Origin: Bactrocera neohumeralis
Lineage: Eukaryota > Arthropoda > Insecta > Diptera > Tephritidae
DNA length: 64,000 nucleotides
Direction of reading: 5' to 3'
Assembly (NCBI RefSeq): GCF_024586455.1
Contig: NC_065923.1
Span: 49,050,264 to 49,114,263 of the forward strand
The notes under the pieces were generated by a model. The model was not told the DNA's origin. It saw only the letters and a program-made list of their open reading frames with translations, and ran no database searches. The position numbers and the translations under genes are program-made. This document shows positions 36,043 to 47,716 of this stretch, piece by piece. Position 1 is the stretch's first letter. Each line of letters opens with the position of its first letter.

Positions 36043-36900
36043 TTATACTCTTGCAGTCAGTTGCTACAGAGTCTTATAGTTTTGTTCACCTATCGGTTGT
36101 ACGTATCACCTAAAACTAATCGAGCCTAACCCTACATCTAGGTTACATGCTTGTCTGTCTGTCTGTCTGTCCGTCAGTATGTCCGTCCGTCCGTGAGAGC
36201 TGTAACTTGAGTGAAAATTGAGATATCTTGATGAAACTTGGTATGTGGGTTCCCTAGTACAAAAAAAAAAGAAATTGGGTTCATAGATGGGCATAATCGG
36301 GCCACAGCTACATCCACAAAACGCCATTAACCGAAAACCTATAAAGTGCCATGACTAAGCACTAACTTAAGGTATAAAGCTGTAATTTGGTACAAAGGAT
36401 CGCAGTTGCAAGGGCAACTGTGGGCAAAAACTTTTGAAAAAGTGGGCGTGGGTCCGCCCTCTAACAAGTTTAATGTACATATCTCCTAAACCACTTAAGC
36501 TATAACAACCACATTTTGATGAATACAAATTTTATAAGAATTTCTACCGCCACTGTGAAAATGGATTAAATCGCATAACCCCGCTCACTCCTTGTACTAA
36601 CGGTACTGTTAAAAACTAATAATGGCGTAATAAATCAATAACTAAATCTTCCAGAGACATTAAATTTTACCACCTAGATAGTATTAGAAGACTTTATGAG
36701 AGCCGGTGTGAAAATTGAACAATGACCGTGGCACCCCCCACTTTTTATTGAAATTCCATATCGCGGGACCCGTCCAACCGATTTCAACAAAATTTAGTAC
36801 GTGGCTTTCTTCTTATTTTTTATATCACATGGTGGTACCCGGTACCTATAGTTGACTTTTGATCGGCAATATCGGTCAATGTGTGAGATATATAATTGCA
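36043..36900. repeat. Dispersed non-coding repeat with GTCT/GTCC array
   Basis: Starts TATACTCTTGCAGTCAGTTG, then GCTACAGAGTCTTATAG and a GTCTGTCTGTCTGTC / GTCCGTCCGTCC array near 36150-36195. Later come the phrases GAAACTTGGTATGTGG, GTGGGCGTGG and CCGATTTCAACAAAATTT. These phrases recur at 12509-12990, 37385-37440 and 52290-53495. Non-coding. It begins at the right border of the inverted-repeat element, which therefore probably inserted at or beside its edge. Confidence 0.6.
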
Positions 36901-37486
36901 ATCGTCAGGCTCGAACCAATTCTACTATAAAAACTGCTTGCAACCGAATTCGCAGAAATCCCTTAAAAATTATGTCAAAGAATGTGCGTAAATGGATTAG
37001 ATCAATACCACCAATTATTCGAGAATATTTCATTAAAGTAACCTATGGTCGAGGGTGATTCTCCTCGGGCCCAGAGTTTTCAAAGGGCCCGTAGCAAATT
37101 ACATTTATTTGTCACGAAAAAACCGACTTTTCTCTCGGCGGCCCTGCATGCTGCTATAAATATTGATCAATGACCCAACAATTTGAGGCCTTGTGTGATA
37201 TTTTATATCACGTACTAATATATAAGAAGAATATATATTTTGTTTAAGTGTATTAAAAACTGTATTCTAATTAATTTTTTAAGGGTAATTTTTTAAGCAT
37301 ACAGATAAATTTAACCCGTTCTTTCTTTCTTTGGTATGGAAAAAGTTCTCTTGCATATACTTTTCCACATGTTTTATACTCATTCAACATGTTGCTACAG
37401 AGTAATAGTCTTGGTCACCTAACGGTTACAGAGGTCCTCTCAATACTGATTAAGCATTTGGTATTGCTCAACGACTTTTTACACAG
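36901..37486. other. No gene; repeat debris
   Basis: Bases 37385-37440 repeat the GTTGCTACAGAGTAATAG / GGTCACCTAACGGTT phrase of the preceding repeat. A GGGCCC-rich short segment at 37065-37095 is unexplained. The 68-codon frame at 36852-37058 has no known relatives. Confidence 0.5.
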
Positions 37487-37700
37487 GTATTAAATTTGCG
37501 GGGATACCAAATTCAGATATAGCGGCATAAAGTTAGGTCCCTTTCGCGCTGTCAAAAAAAGCTTTGAAATCGACGAAGAGGTGGTGTGTGTCAATTCTAT
37601 TTTCATGGGTCTTTTCCAAGACTTGGCGCATGTTGAATATCTGGCCAGTTGTCGATTTTCCAGGACTAAAGCACTGTTTAGTCATGGGCTGCTTAAATAT
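37487..37700 (-). pseudogene. LINE reverse-transcriptase fragment, short
   Basis: The minus strand reads FSPGKSTTGQIFNMRQVLEK, then RIDTHHLFVDFKAFFDS and ISEFGIPAN. This is reverse-transcriptase motif A with its FVDFKxxFD aspartates, and it matches the copy at 38251-39275 closely. A stop and small changes occur after FDS. Only about 70 codons remain. Confidence 0.8.
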
Positions 37701-38250
37701 TTAGCGCTCAGAGAACTTTCCTCACTTCTACCCATGACTCCATCCACTTGAAATTCAATATGATTCTTTCATTATTAAGAATACAAGTCAAGCTGCAATG
37801 AATATATCAATCGAATCAAAACTGTTCCAGCCCCAGGTACTGAGTATGTGAACCTTAGTACTGAAAATAGCTGTCAATCCGTGATATATACTTGTATAAT
37901 TGAAATTTGGAAGGAGGCTGGTATAAAAAAAAATTTGCGGAATTCCAATTAACTTTACACCGCATGAGAGGTTTCTAATTTAAACTCATCGAGCATCTCG
38001 TTTCGGTAAATTATGTCGTAATGCCAAAAATTAAGTAATTAAGGTCGATACCCCCCATATACCCTATATAAGGAATTCATTCCATTTGACTTTATGCTGA
38101 ATTATATCTGTCTTTAGTTCTTGTTGGGTTCCCTATCAAAGATGGAAGATCGATTGCATATTTCTACTGTTTTCCTATCAAGTGGAACAAAATGCCAAGC
38201 CAAAATTAAGTGTAATGATGTTTACCGAGAAGATGTGTTCATCGAACTTC
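37701..38250. other. No gene recognised
   Basis: AT-rich spacer between two fragments of the same LINE family. No frame of note. Confidence 0.5.
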
Positions 38251-39275
38251 TTTTTCTTTTGCTGGCGTAAACACTGCTTACGCCAGTCGTTTCTTCTTTT
38301 CGCTATATGGCGCCAATTGGAGATTCCAAGCGAAGTCAGGTCCTTCTCCTCCTGGTCTTTCCAACGGAGTGGAAGTCTTCCTCTTCCTCTGCTTCCCCCA
38401 GCGGGTACTGCGTCGAATACTTTCAGTTTTCGTCCATTCGGACAACATGACAACATTCTCAACGTCAGTTTACACAGCCGTATTAGTTTTGCGGGGATAC
38501 CAAATTCAGACATCGCGGCATGAAGGCATCTCCTTTTCGTGCTGTCGAAAGCAGCTTTGAAATCGACGAAGTGGTGGTGTGTGTCAGTTCTCCTTTCACG
38601 GGTGTTTTCCAAGATTTGGCGAATGGTGAATATCTGGTCGGTTGTTGATTTGCCAGGTCTAAAGCCACACTGATAAGGTCCAATCAGTTTGTTGACGGTG
38701 GGCTTTAATCTTTCACACAATACGCTCGATAGAACCTTATATGCGATGTTGAGGAGGCTAATCCCACGGTAGTTGGCGCAGATTGTGGGGTTACCTTTTT
38801 TACTTATTGGGCATAGCACACATAAATTCCAATCGTTGGGCATGCTTTCGTCCGACCATATTTTACAAAGAAGCTGATGCATGCTCCTTATCAGTTCTTC
38901 GCCGCCGTGTTTGAATAGCTCGGCCGGCAATCCGTCGGCCCCTGCCGCTTTGTTGTTCTTCAGGCGGGCAATTGCTATTCGAACTTTTACGGTCGGGTAA
39001 TGGAACGTCTGCTCCATCGTCATCGATTGGGGAATCGGGTTCGCCTTCTCCTGGCGTTGTACGTTCACTGCCATTCAGCAGGCTGGAGAAGTGTTCCCTC
39101 CATAATCTAAGTATGCTCTGGGCATCGGTGACTAGATCACATTTGGGGTTCTACAAGAGTATGCTCCGGTCTTGAAACCTTCTGTAAGCCGCCGCATTTT
39201 TTCGTAGAATTTTCGAGCATTACCCCTGTCGGCCAGCCTATCAAGCTCTTCATACTCATTAGTCAAGAATTTACA
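38251..39275 (-). pseudogene. Non-LTR retrotransposon copy with internally deleted reverse transcriptase
   Basis: Transcription is leftward, ending in an A/G-rich tail (AAAAGAAAAAGAAG) near 38251. Near 39250 the frame reads YEELDRLADRGNARKFYEKM. A continuous 298-codon frame then runs from 39074 to 38178. It contains RIAIARLKNNKAAGADGLPA, WNLCVLCPISKKGNP, ANYRGISLLNIAYKVLSSVL, GFRPGKSTTDQIF and HHHFVDFKAAFDS (motif A). After LIRLCKLTLRMLSCC it jumps to KLKVFDAVPAGGSRGRGRLP and LRWKDQEEKDLTSLGISNWR, a C-terminal segment. The block with the YADD catalytic aspartates (motif C) is missing, so polymerase activity is excluded. The frame runs past the LINE tail into flanking DNA before its stop. Clade assignment (RTE-like or other) is uncertain. 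Confidence 0.85.
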
Positions 39276-41588
39276 CCGGCCATCATATACTACATACTAT
39301 GTATGCATGTAAAATGATTTTCGTAATTTTTTTGCCGCATACATATATGTACATATGTATCTGTCAACACACACTGACAGTTGTTCATAATATTGTGTGG
39401 AAACATGTTTCGTATTGTAAGTGAGTAATGTCTTCTAACCTAAATATACTGGATGTAATGATTTCTGTTTTTTAGATGACTTTAAGCACTCTTTGTTAGA
39501 CAATATAGGTTATATTTCAATGCTTTTATATGAATAATGAGGTTTATTCCTAATATGGTACAATGATTTCCGCTTAACTGATTGTTTTGTTTCCTCTATA
39601 CTCTATATATTAATATTAATATATTAAATTTAGTATCTTTTTACTATAATTTTAGTTAATGGGGTTGATTTAGTACTATTATCCTTAATATTATATGAAG
39701 CAAGATATAATAAGCAGGCTAAATGAATTTACAACCTACATATATTATAATTTAATAAGATATAAGGCTCGTTGATTTCTTTCGCAACATTCCTTAATAT
39801 AAAACTTTGCCTACATCTAAAGGAATTTCACCGGTTTGATCGGTTACACTTGAACTTAGTCCTTCCTCACTGGCTAGAAATAAAAGCTTTGCCCGTATAC
39901 TTGTACATATAAACCATTTAATGTTTAATACTCAGACCCTAATACACTGCTTCCAAATATTAGCCGTATAACAGCTACATATGGGAAGAATAGTTCATAT
40001 GAAACTAGTCGTTACTGTTTTCATTAGTTATATTGAATTGGCGCCAATCTCGGGAAAAAATCACACCATCTCCTAGTCTTTATATGGGGTATATTCGTAT
40101 TTCTAAAATGAGATAAGTAAATTAATCTAGAGTTGTAATATCTGAGGCTCCATTCTATGTATTTCTTCGCATACGAGTCTACGCCACAGCATATTTTTGA
40201 TTGTGTAAAATCTCTTAATGTAATTTTCTAAAGAAAAAACTTGCAAACCAACTGGCAAAACACTTTGTGCTGCGTGCCGCTTTGCCAATCAAGCGGCTTA
40301 AAGGCATTTTCGGTGATTTACAGCTGCGGCAATAGAAATGGAACTGCGGACGTGCCAGACGCAAGAGCAAAAGAGTTCGTGCATAAATCTACATACACAT
40401 ATACATGCATATACAAGTATATACAAGTTCTATTACCATATTTGTACATAAAGTAGAACGTATATTATGTATATCAGGGAGAAACCGCTGTCAGAGAGCG
40501 ACGAAGAATGTTGACGAGTGCAAATATCTCTTGTAGAAGCCCCTAAAACATGAATTTCCAACTAAACAAGGGAACGGCGTAAATTGTGGATTGTGTTTAT
40601 GAAACAGATAGTTTTGCCATTTGCCATAAGTAAAAATCTGAACAATCGGCATCGAAAATGTTGCTCAACCTGTAGAGTTGCTGTCGATAGCTGCTTCCGC
40701 TGATGTTAAAAAAATGAACCCGCCAAATACGTAAACCAAAAAGTACAAAGGAACACGTATAAAATGCCAATGTTGCATATGCCACACGGCCACGGCTGCC
40801 ACCACTTTCGTTGTGTAATCAGATGTGAAAATTTTAAAATTTTTCCACGAGGATTTTCGACTTTTCTGAAATACGTATACTTTAACATTATTATTAGTTG
40901 CTTTTGTTTCGCTTTCATAAAAATGTGGAAAAAGGCACGCACGCAGTGAGTGAAGGACAAACGAAGGCTGCGATTTCGCGTACAAATGTACTCTCATATA
41001 TGGCATTGAAACACTTGTTTAAGTACCAGTAAGTACCAGAAGTGTGTGTGTGTGTGTGTGTGTGAGTGCAAAAGTGTGCGTGTTTTGGCGAATTGTGTTC
41101 TGCGCTGCGACATGCGTGTTGAGCTGATTAGGCTTTAAGCTACTCGTGCTTCCCCATTTCCATATTCCAATAGAAAATCTGCCACATTCTCGTTTTTGCT
41201 GCATTTTTCATATCAATCACTTGGGACCCATAATTCATGCTCCGTGCGTACTCTTACTCGTATACATATGTATATAGTTTCGTGCGTTAATGGATATTAT
41301 CGCAATTACCTGATTGTATGCAATACTCAAGGCAAAGTCCAAGGTTTCAGAATAAAATAAATTAAATAATAGCTAAGTTAGTACTCAGCCATCGCAGGAG
41401 TCTCTATTACATTATTCTGCAGTATGTATGTAGATATTAATGTGAGAACTTAGACCTCGGTTTTAATTTGGTAAAGTGTTTTGTTGCTATCGATGAAACC
41501 AGGAAAAGTATTATGCGGTGTGAAACGGAAATCAATATGTTCGTGAAGTAGAAAGTAATTCGCCTATTTATGCTTAGGGATACACTAA
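39276..41588. other. No gene recognised; GT microsatellite at 41042-41063
   Basis: Mostly AT-rich. Frames at 40665-41006 on both strands overlap and have no known relatives. A (GT)n run at 41042-41063 and CATATG-type runs near 39340 and 40390 are present. Confidence 0.55.
41042..41063. repeat. (GT)n microsatellite
   Basis: Eleven uninterrupted GT units. Confidence 0.95.
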
Positions 41589-41590
41589 TA

Positions 41591-42757
41591 ACGGGTTTTT
41601 CTATTGTGACGCCAAAAAATGTATACCGATAGGGACAGCAAACGAAGCCATATTTTTCCCGCTCTTTTGACATTTCTCTTCAGTAAGGTTTGCCATTTCA
41701 TTACGGAAAAATATAAGATCCAAAAAACAGGCAAAATTATTAAAGTTTACTACCGAAGTTCGGAGTCAGTGGCCTCAACTTTAAGAGCGCTACGACCAAT
41801 TTATAGTCGTCATAATCATCTTGTCTGATCAACAGTTGAGCATCTAGTCTAAAAATTTGAATCCACAGGCACAGTAAAAAATGTTCCCGTGCCAGTGCGA
41901 CAAGGAAGTGCTCGTAGTGTCGAGAATATTACTGCCGCTAGCGCATCAATTGAGGAAGACCAAAATCAGTCTCTCACACGTTGTTCTCAAGCCTTGGGCA
42001 TCTTTGTGACGTCGTTGTGGTGAATTTTGCGAAAAGATCTTAGCCTACATCCCTACAAGCCGCTTGGCCACCTGAATCGTCGTATGTTCGTGAATTGGGC
42101 TGAGCGACAACTTGAAAATGAACCGTATTTTCATCGAAAAATCATCTTCAGCGACGAGGCTCATTTTTTGCTGAATGGCTTCGTCAATAAGCAAAATATG
42201 CGTTATTGGTCAGGCAGCAATTCACATGTACTCTATGAGTCACCATTCCATCCCGAAAAAAAAACGGTTTTGTACGGTTTATGGGCCGGGGGCGTCATTT
42301 AGCCGTACTTCTTTCGTGACAATAAAGATCGACACGTTACTGTGAATAGAAATCGCTACCGCTTAATGAAAACTGAATATTTTTGGCCTAAATTGGATGA
42401 TATGAATTTGGACAAATGTGGTTCCCACAAGACGGCACCAGAAGCCACACAGCGAATGTCACAATTTATTTATTGAAAACCAAGTTTGGTGAACGTGTTA
42501 TCTCACGAAATGACCTAGACGCCTCGGTCGTACGATTTGATTATTTCCTGTGGGGATACGTCAGGCCTAAGTTTTATGCCAACAAGCCAGCGACGATTAA
42601 TGAACTTCAGCGTCTGGACTTCTGCAAGCGTGTCCGTAGTGGCCATACACAAGAAATCGAGTTTCATTTATAATGGCATCGAATGTACTTTCACAGGAAA
42701 AAAGAATTACATTGACATCCTAAACCGTTGTTATAGCGCTCTTATTGAAAATCACAT
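41591..42757 (+). mobile_element. DD41D mariner relic, CGGGTTTTTC family, copy 1
   Basis: The left end ACGGGTTTTTCTATTGTGAC follows TA at 41589-41590. The right end TAGCGCTCTTATTGAAAAT borders TA at 42758-42759. The ends match those of copy 2 at 58884-60113. The start codon has become ACG (ITEKYKIQ). The N-terminal helix-turn-helix reads IIKVYYRSSESVASTLRALR and stops at HNHLV. After a frame change, 42027-42302 encodes FHRKIIFSDEAHFLLNGFVN (first D intact), KQNMRYWSGSNSHVLYES and LYGLWAGGVI. Then 42416-42673 encodes MWFPQDGTRSHTAN (second D intact) and KTKFGERVISRNDLD. A deletion follows, then RFDYFLWGYV, which keeps the third D. Stops, frameshifts and the shortened second-to-third D spacing inactivate it. 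Confidence 0.87.
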
Positions 42758-43425
42758 TATATATGACGTGATTTTGACAGCTCGTGGCGGCGATGTTTGT
42801 CAACCGATTTGTGTCATTTGTTCGTCAGTGTGTTCGGCAAGGTGTGCATTTCATCTTGCCATCTTCCATTTTCGTACAATGCTTTGAAATTGTCCATACG
42901 CTTTGTATATTCACGTTTTCCGGTGGGTACTGTAAGAACTCTTCTTCCAAAACACGAACATCTCAGATGAGATCCATTTCTGCCGTAATGCTATCTTCGA
43001 TAAATAAAATTGTCGGTATTGGGGTGAACAAAAAATGTACTGTTTGGTACGGATTGTTGTATGGCGGGATCATCGGGGCTTATTTCTTTCGAAAAGAGGC
43101 ATGAAATGCCGTTGCCATTATTAGTGCGCACTATAGTACAATCTTGACCGAATTTGATAAAATAGACGCGGACCATCTCTTTTTCCAACAAGACGGTGCG
43201 CCGCCTCATGTTTTATGTTTACTCGAGAAGTTCGAAGACAACATTCAGCGCACTATAGCCGAAATGCTGTACCGGGTCATCGAAAATTGGCGTAAACGGA
43301 TCGATATATGCAGGCGAAACCGTGGTGACCAATTGTTCATAAATGCCATACAATTAATTGCATAGTAAAAAAAAAATCATAAGAATCATAAACCATTTTA
43401 ATAAAATTTGAGTATACCCTTTAAA
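42758..43425 (+). pseudogene. DD41D-type mariner relic, family B, abutting copy 1
   Basis: Begins directly at the right border of the preceding element and shares ACGTGATTTTGACAGC and TGTTTGTCAAC with the relic at 18715-19445. Coding traces: KCTVWYGLLYGGIIGAYFF, then LTEFDKIDADHLFFQQDGAP (second catalytic D intact). A deletion then jumps to FEDNIQRTIAEMLYRVIENW, the C-terminal part, so the segment with the third D is absent. The N-terminal half is not recognisable. Confidence 0.7.
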
Positions 43426-43490
43426 CTAATTCTTCGATATATCCAATGGGAAAAATAAAATGATAATGGAAGTCTCCGGGTAAAGCGTTT

Positions 43491-44335
43491 TTAGTTCGAA
43501 AACTTTAAGAGATCTAAATTTTGCACTTCATTTTCATTTATTTTTTGTATTGCGCATCTGAAGCTATAATATTTTCCCATCTCTCTGGCAATTTTTGAAT
43601 TACATCCCAAGGGAACTGCTGCTATTTGGCGGCTTAGAGTAAATGAATACATTTTCTGGTACCCGTTCTTATGTGAAACCTTCAGTAAGGGCGTTCGAAG
43701 TGACCTGTACAAGTGGCAGTTAGAAGGTACAAGGTCGTGGTATAAGGCGGGTGAGCCAAAATTTTCCAGCCGCGTTTACTAAATAGTTTTTAACCGGACT
43801 TGCAACATGAGCCCGGGCGTTGTTTGCATGTAAAATTATTGTGTCATGTCCAATCGCAAATTTCGAGCGTTTTAAACGAGCGCTTGCTTTAATTTAATGA
43901 GTTATGGAACACTATCCCCACCAATGGTTTCACTCGATTCTAGAAGCTGCTAACACAGTACGATTTTCTGATCTCACGTATTGCCTTGGAGCCATGGAAA
44001 TTCTGCTTTGCCGTTGATTACGCTTATTGGTTAGTTTTTGCACATGATTTTTTGCGATTAAAGTTGTTGTAATTGATCCATTTTTTATTACCAGACACAT
44101 TTTGATACAAAAACGACTTCTTTTTCTGGCGTTCTGTGAGCTCGTCGTGTTTCTTCCTCGAGTAACTCAATCGAAATTCACCACGTTTCAATTCAGCAAA
44201 TCCGCCCTAGGAAACAAAGAAACAACCTTAACATTTTTTCCCACTCAACCGGCACCTGTTAAGCTCCGATCAATAAAAATGGATCAAAAACTTTGTTTGT
44301 CCTAAACTAGTTTCAAATGTCAATCAAAATTCCAT
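43491..44335 (-). pseudogene. Classical mariner transposase relic, C-terminal two-thirds
   Basis: The minus strand, in shifting frames, reads KNGSITTTLIAKNHVQK, a frame-shifted trace of the GDEKWIYYNNxxRKKSW block with the first D. HANNARAHVASPVKNYLVNA follows, from HDNARPHVA, where the second D has become N. Then comes WKILAHPPY, and LVPSNCHLYRSL, from APSDYHLFRSL, where the third D has become N. It ends KLPERWENIIASDAQY. These are hallmark mariner motifs, of a lineage different from the DD41D relics. Three damaged catalytic positions and many frameshifts show it is long dead. Confidence 0.8.
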
Positions 44336-45281
44336 TTATATTCTTTGCGAAAAATAGCTCAAAATAACTTAACCAAATTCAATATGAAGGTCCATGGGTA
44401 CCTGGTCGCAAACCGACATTTATAAAGTTCGTCGTAGACATAAAGCTTCAGAATACTCTACGAATACTATTACATGTAACTTCGCTATTTTAACGAATTA
44501 AGTACGAGTATATCATATAACAAAAAAGCGACCAATAGTGGAGACTTTAATAGCACGCCTTATAAACTGTAATTCAAAAGTCGAGATCTCGACGAAATGC
44601 TCAATTCGGAGACCTTCGTTTTATGTAAGTTTTTTACATTATACGACTTTTCGATATACATAATTTCAAACTTACATACTTTCAGTTTCTTCTCTACTAA
44701 ATTATGACGTTATTCCGTGCAAGACTTTTAGCATTTTTTCACCACCCTTCCTAAAGTGCGAGCTGAGTTAGATGTCTAATGCGATTTGTGTCGCTTCAAC
44801 GCCCTTCATAATTTCAGATCGTCGATATCTCTCCCACAAATAATAACAGAACTTCTATCACAGTAAAAGTAAAAGCGAATAAGATAGTTATCGCTACAGG
44901 CATAGTGTCTTATCACTGAAACATCGCAACGGATTTTTCACACCACAGAATTTACGCGGAATAAAAAATGTTTAAGCAATATACATACACATGTCTACCA
45001 AATGTATTTTGTAAAGATAATAAAAATACAGGGTGCGCTATCTTTTATGTTAGAAAGTTTAGTGATTATTTGAATAATTTGAAAAAGCAAAAATCGCCTT
45101 TCATATTTGAAATATGTTTTTTGATATTATTTAAGGGGGCTTACTAACTTGGTATGTTTTTCAGGAAATTTTTAATGTGTTAATAAAAAATAATTTATAT
45201 TTTTACAATCCATGTTTTATTAGTTATTTATTAGCATTTCAAGCAAACAGGGAAGCATCAAAAATTCTTCACTATTAGATA
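44336..45281. other. No gene recognised
   Basis: AT-rich with few open frames. No transposon ends recognised except the start of the next element. Confidence 0.55.
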
Positions 45282-45283
45282 TA

Positions 45284-46346
45284 AGGTTGATTCATCTCGA
45301 GATTTCCTAATTTTATAAAGAAAAAACCCAGAAACTTAAAATTTAATGGGGTCAGTTTCTTATTACTCGAAAGAAAGTTCTTTGGCAATTATTTTTTGAA
45401 GATACTCCCACAATTTTCTGTAACTCGTACGTACATTTCGACTAGTAACTTGCGAATGACATGCGTGATGCTTTACTCCAAGGCCTGAAACAAAGCAAAT
45501 TGACTATAGACTTTACATATCCCCACAGGAAAAAGTTTAACGGTGTGATATCACACGATGTTGTTGGCCAATCGACTTGACCAAAACATGAAATTAACTG
45601 CTCACCGAAGTGTTCTCTCAATAAATCCATGGATTGATGCGAAGAGTGGCAAGCGGCGTTGTCTTGTTGAACCATTTTAATTTAGGCATCAAATAGTCGG
45701 TTGTCATGGCGCCGAAACGGTCACATTTGAAGGCCCTCCGGTCCACAAACCACCAAAACCGCTGTTTTTTTCTAGATGAAGTGACCGTTCTCGAAACCCT
45801 TCAGGTTGATATTCGTCCAAAATGCGACAATATTGCCCTTTCAACTTTTCAAGCGTACATAGATCGAAGCGATGTCGCTTGGAAAGGTTGAGCGGCTTCA
45901 GTTCTTGCACAAGCTGTATTTTGAACGCTTTCAATTTAAGATCTCGACGGAAAATGCGCCAAGTCGTTTCATACGTCAGTTAGATTCGCTGCGAACGGCA
46001 CCGAATCGACTTTCCACGGTCTTCGTGTACATTCTCAACTATATGACTGCTATATTTTCTTCACTGTGTGCTGACCGTGGTATATTCGGTCGAATATTAT
46101 TCAATAGAAAATGCTGGGTCTCAAGAAGGGTGTTGGTGTTGTGAAGCGCGCACAACCCATTATTTATAGAACGTGAATTTTGGTAATAAAGTTAAACGAT
46201 TTGTAAACGTTGTTCGGGCGTAAAAGTTGTCCATGATAAAATGCCAAAAAATACTGAACAAAAATAACATAACAGCTTGACGCGACCCACGCGTGATCTG
46301 TCAAAAAAAGGCTTTTGAAAAAAGAACCTTTGCTTGGATCACCCGT
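45284..46346 (-). mobile_element. DD41D mariner relic with both ends, AGGGTGATCC family, second copy
   Basis: The left end AGGTTGATTCATCTCGAG follows TA at 45282-45283. The right end, read on the complement, starts GGGTGATCCAAGCAAAGG and borders TA at 46347-46348. Leftward coding includes NNIRPNIPRSAHSEENIA and KAFKIQLVQELKPLNLSKRH. A deletion then removes the FSDEAHF block with the first D, followed by ILDEYQPEGFRERSLHLEK. The frame at 45675-45442 reads MVQQDNAACHSSHQSMDLLR (second D intact), EHFGEQLIS and CDITPLNFFLWGYVKS, where the third D is N. The spacing between those positions is exactly 41 residues. It is paralogous to the relic at 16426-17566 but with different inactivating lesions. 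Confidence 0.85.
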
Positions 46347-46348
46347 TA

Positions 46349-46982
46349 TAAGACCAGCAGTATTCAATAATCACAAAAAAAAACCAAATTCTTTTGGCTT
46401 TCGCTTTATGTCCATGGTCGCATGAAATTTTGCGAACGACGCTCTACTGTGTTCTCAGCCTAAAATCAGTGCGATTTGGTAAATTGTGAATGTATCTATG
46501 GACTGATTTACAGATTATGCGACAGGTTTGGTAGAATCTGCTTGTTGTTTTTCCATCTGATGGTCGCCGCGGTCGCACATTTCGAGCCACTGTTATCAGT
46601 GCCAATCAATCTGAATTTCGCGCGCCTCAACGCGCACCCACTGCGCATCACTTCCAATTACATGTTCTTGACGTGGTGAGGGCAGCGACGGTGCCATTAC
46701 TGGCAACTTCATTTTGTAGTGAACTAAAAGACTATTTCTTTGGCCTGAAATCAGCACCCTGCGAACATCGAATATTGCATATACATGAGTACATATGTGA
46801 AGAAAATGCGGTCGCTTCCAAATGCTAAAAAATGTGTTGCACTTGGAAGCAAGAACTAAGCCCACCCTTATGCTATACACTTTTTTTACCGCAAATGTAC
46901 GTTTGCACAAGGCGATTGGGAAAGATTGTGGGTGCAAGTGTAAGAATGTATTGTAGCGTTTTAATGTCATAAAAGGATTCAC
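46349..46982. other. Possible first-intron sequence; no separate gene
   Basis: If the exon at 46983-47129 is real, this stretch is the start of its downstream intron on the minus strand. The open frame continuing through it to 46596 loses the coding look after the donor. Confidence 0.35.
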
Positions 46983-47129
46983 TTGATATTCATCATCGTC
47001 AGAGACAGCACCAGCAGCAGCGGCAGCGTCAGCGTCCGCGTCAGTTTTCGTGCCATCAGTGGTGTCAATCCAGTTAGCTTGCAGCAGACAAACAGCCGTG
47101 ACGAGACGTAATAGAGCCCGAGGAGGCAT
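46983..47129 (-). CDS. Candidate first coding exon with signal peptide
   Basis: The minus-strand ATG at 47129 opens a frame whose first 49 codons look genuine. Residues 1-18 form a classic secretory signal: basic start MPPR, hydrophobic core LLRLVTAVCLL, then QAN with possible cleavage near there. The next part is acidic and alanine-rich, with TDADADAAAAAGAVSDDDEY, typical of a secreted or membrane protein prodomain. After codon 49 a donor-like CAA|GTGAAT occurs (GT at 46982-46981). This would end the exon in phase 0. The frame remains open to 46596 but its later composition is unlike protein. No relative is recognised. It could be the 5' exon of a minus-strand gene extending left through the transposon-rich region. 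A chance frame remains possible. Confidence 0.4.
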
Positions 47130-47716
47130 GCAGACATCGAATTAGATAGGCAAATACGTGGCAGCGAAACGGGCAAGTGGCAAGCGGCAAGTGGCATTGT
47201 GGCAATCAAACAAATCGCAATCGCAAACGCAATTTCGATCGGTATCGCAATGGCAAGCGCTGTCATGGTGGTGATGTTATTGGCTGTAACCCGATGCGTT
47301 GGCACAGTTTTTTATTTCATCAATTCGCCGACGCGCCGAGCGATACTAATCTGATTAGTGTCAGAGTGCAGACAAAATTGAAATGCACTGCCTAACGGGA
47401 CGGACATACATTGCTAAAAGCTTAAAAGAAAGAAAATTAATTGTCATGGCAAGAGAAGCAAGCATTGTTAAAGGAAAAGCTATTTGAAGAAAAAAGTGGA
47501 ATTAATGTCACAATTTTTTTCTAAAAATATTATAAATATTTTAACAATTCAATTATCGGCTTCAAACTTTGGATCTGCATAGAATGGTCAAAGACAGAGA
47601 GGCCAGTATTTTAATTTTTAATCCACTAATTTTCTTACAATATTTATGTATATCTAACTTGGCTTATAGAAAAACTGCTTCAGACTTATATTGGCTTATC
47701 TTCTCCTTCTTTATAG
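47130..47716. other. Possible upstream region of the exon candidate
   Basis: Bases 47165-47290 are GC-rich with GGCAAGTGGCAAGCGGCAAG-type short repeats. They would lie upstream of the minus-strand ATG at 47129 and may be 5' untranslated or promoter sequence. An alternative minus frame at 47305-46979 overlaps the exon in another phase and is less protein-like. Confidence 0.35.

Noticed and set aside
36150..36195. GTCT/GTCC array as an independent satellite
   Set aside because: It is a normal internal part of the dispersed repeat at 36043-36900.
38178..39074. Host gene of 298 codons
   Set aside because: Clearly a LINE reverse transcriptase with a deletion; related fragments occur elsewhere in the window.
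46979..47305. 108-codon minus frame overlapping the exon candidate
   Set aside because: Its sequence is a phase-shifted reading of the same DNA, and the alternative frame has the better signal peptide and composition.
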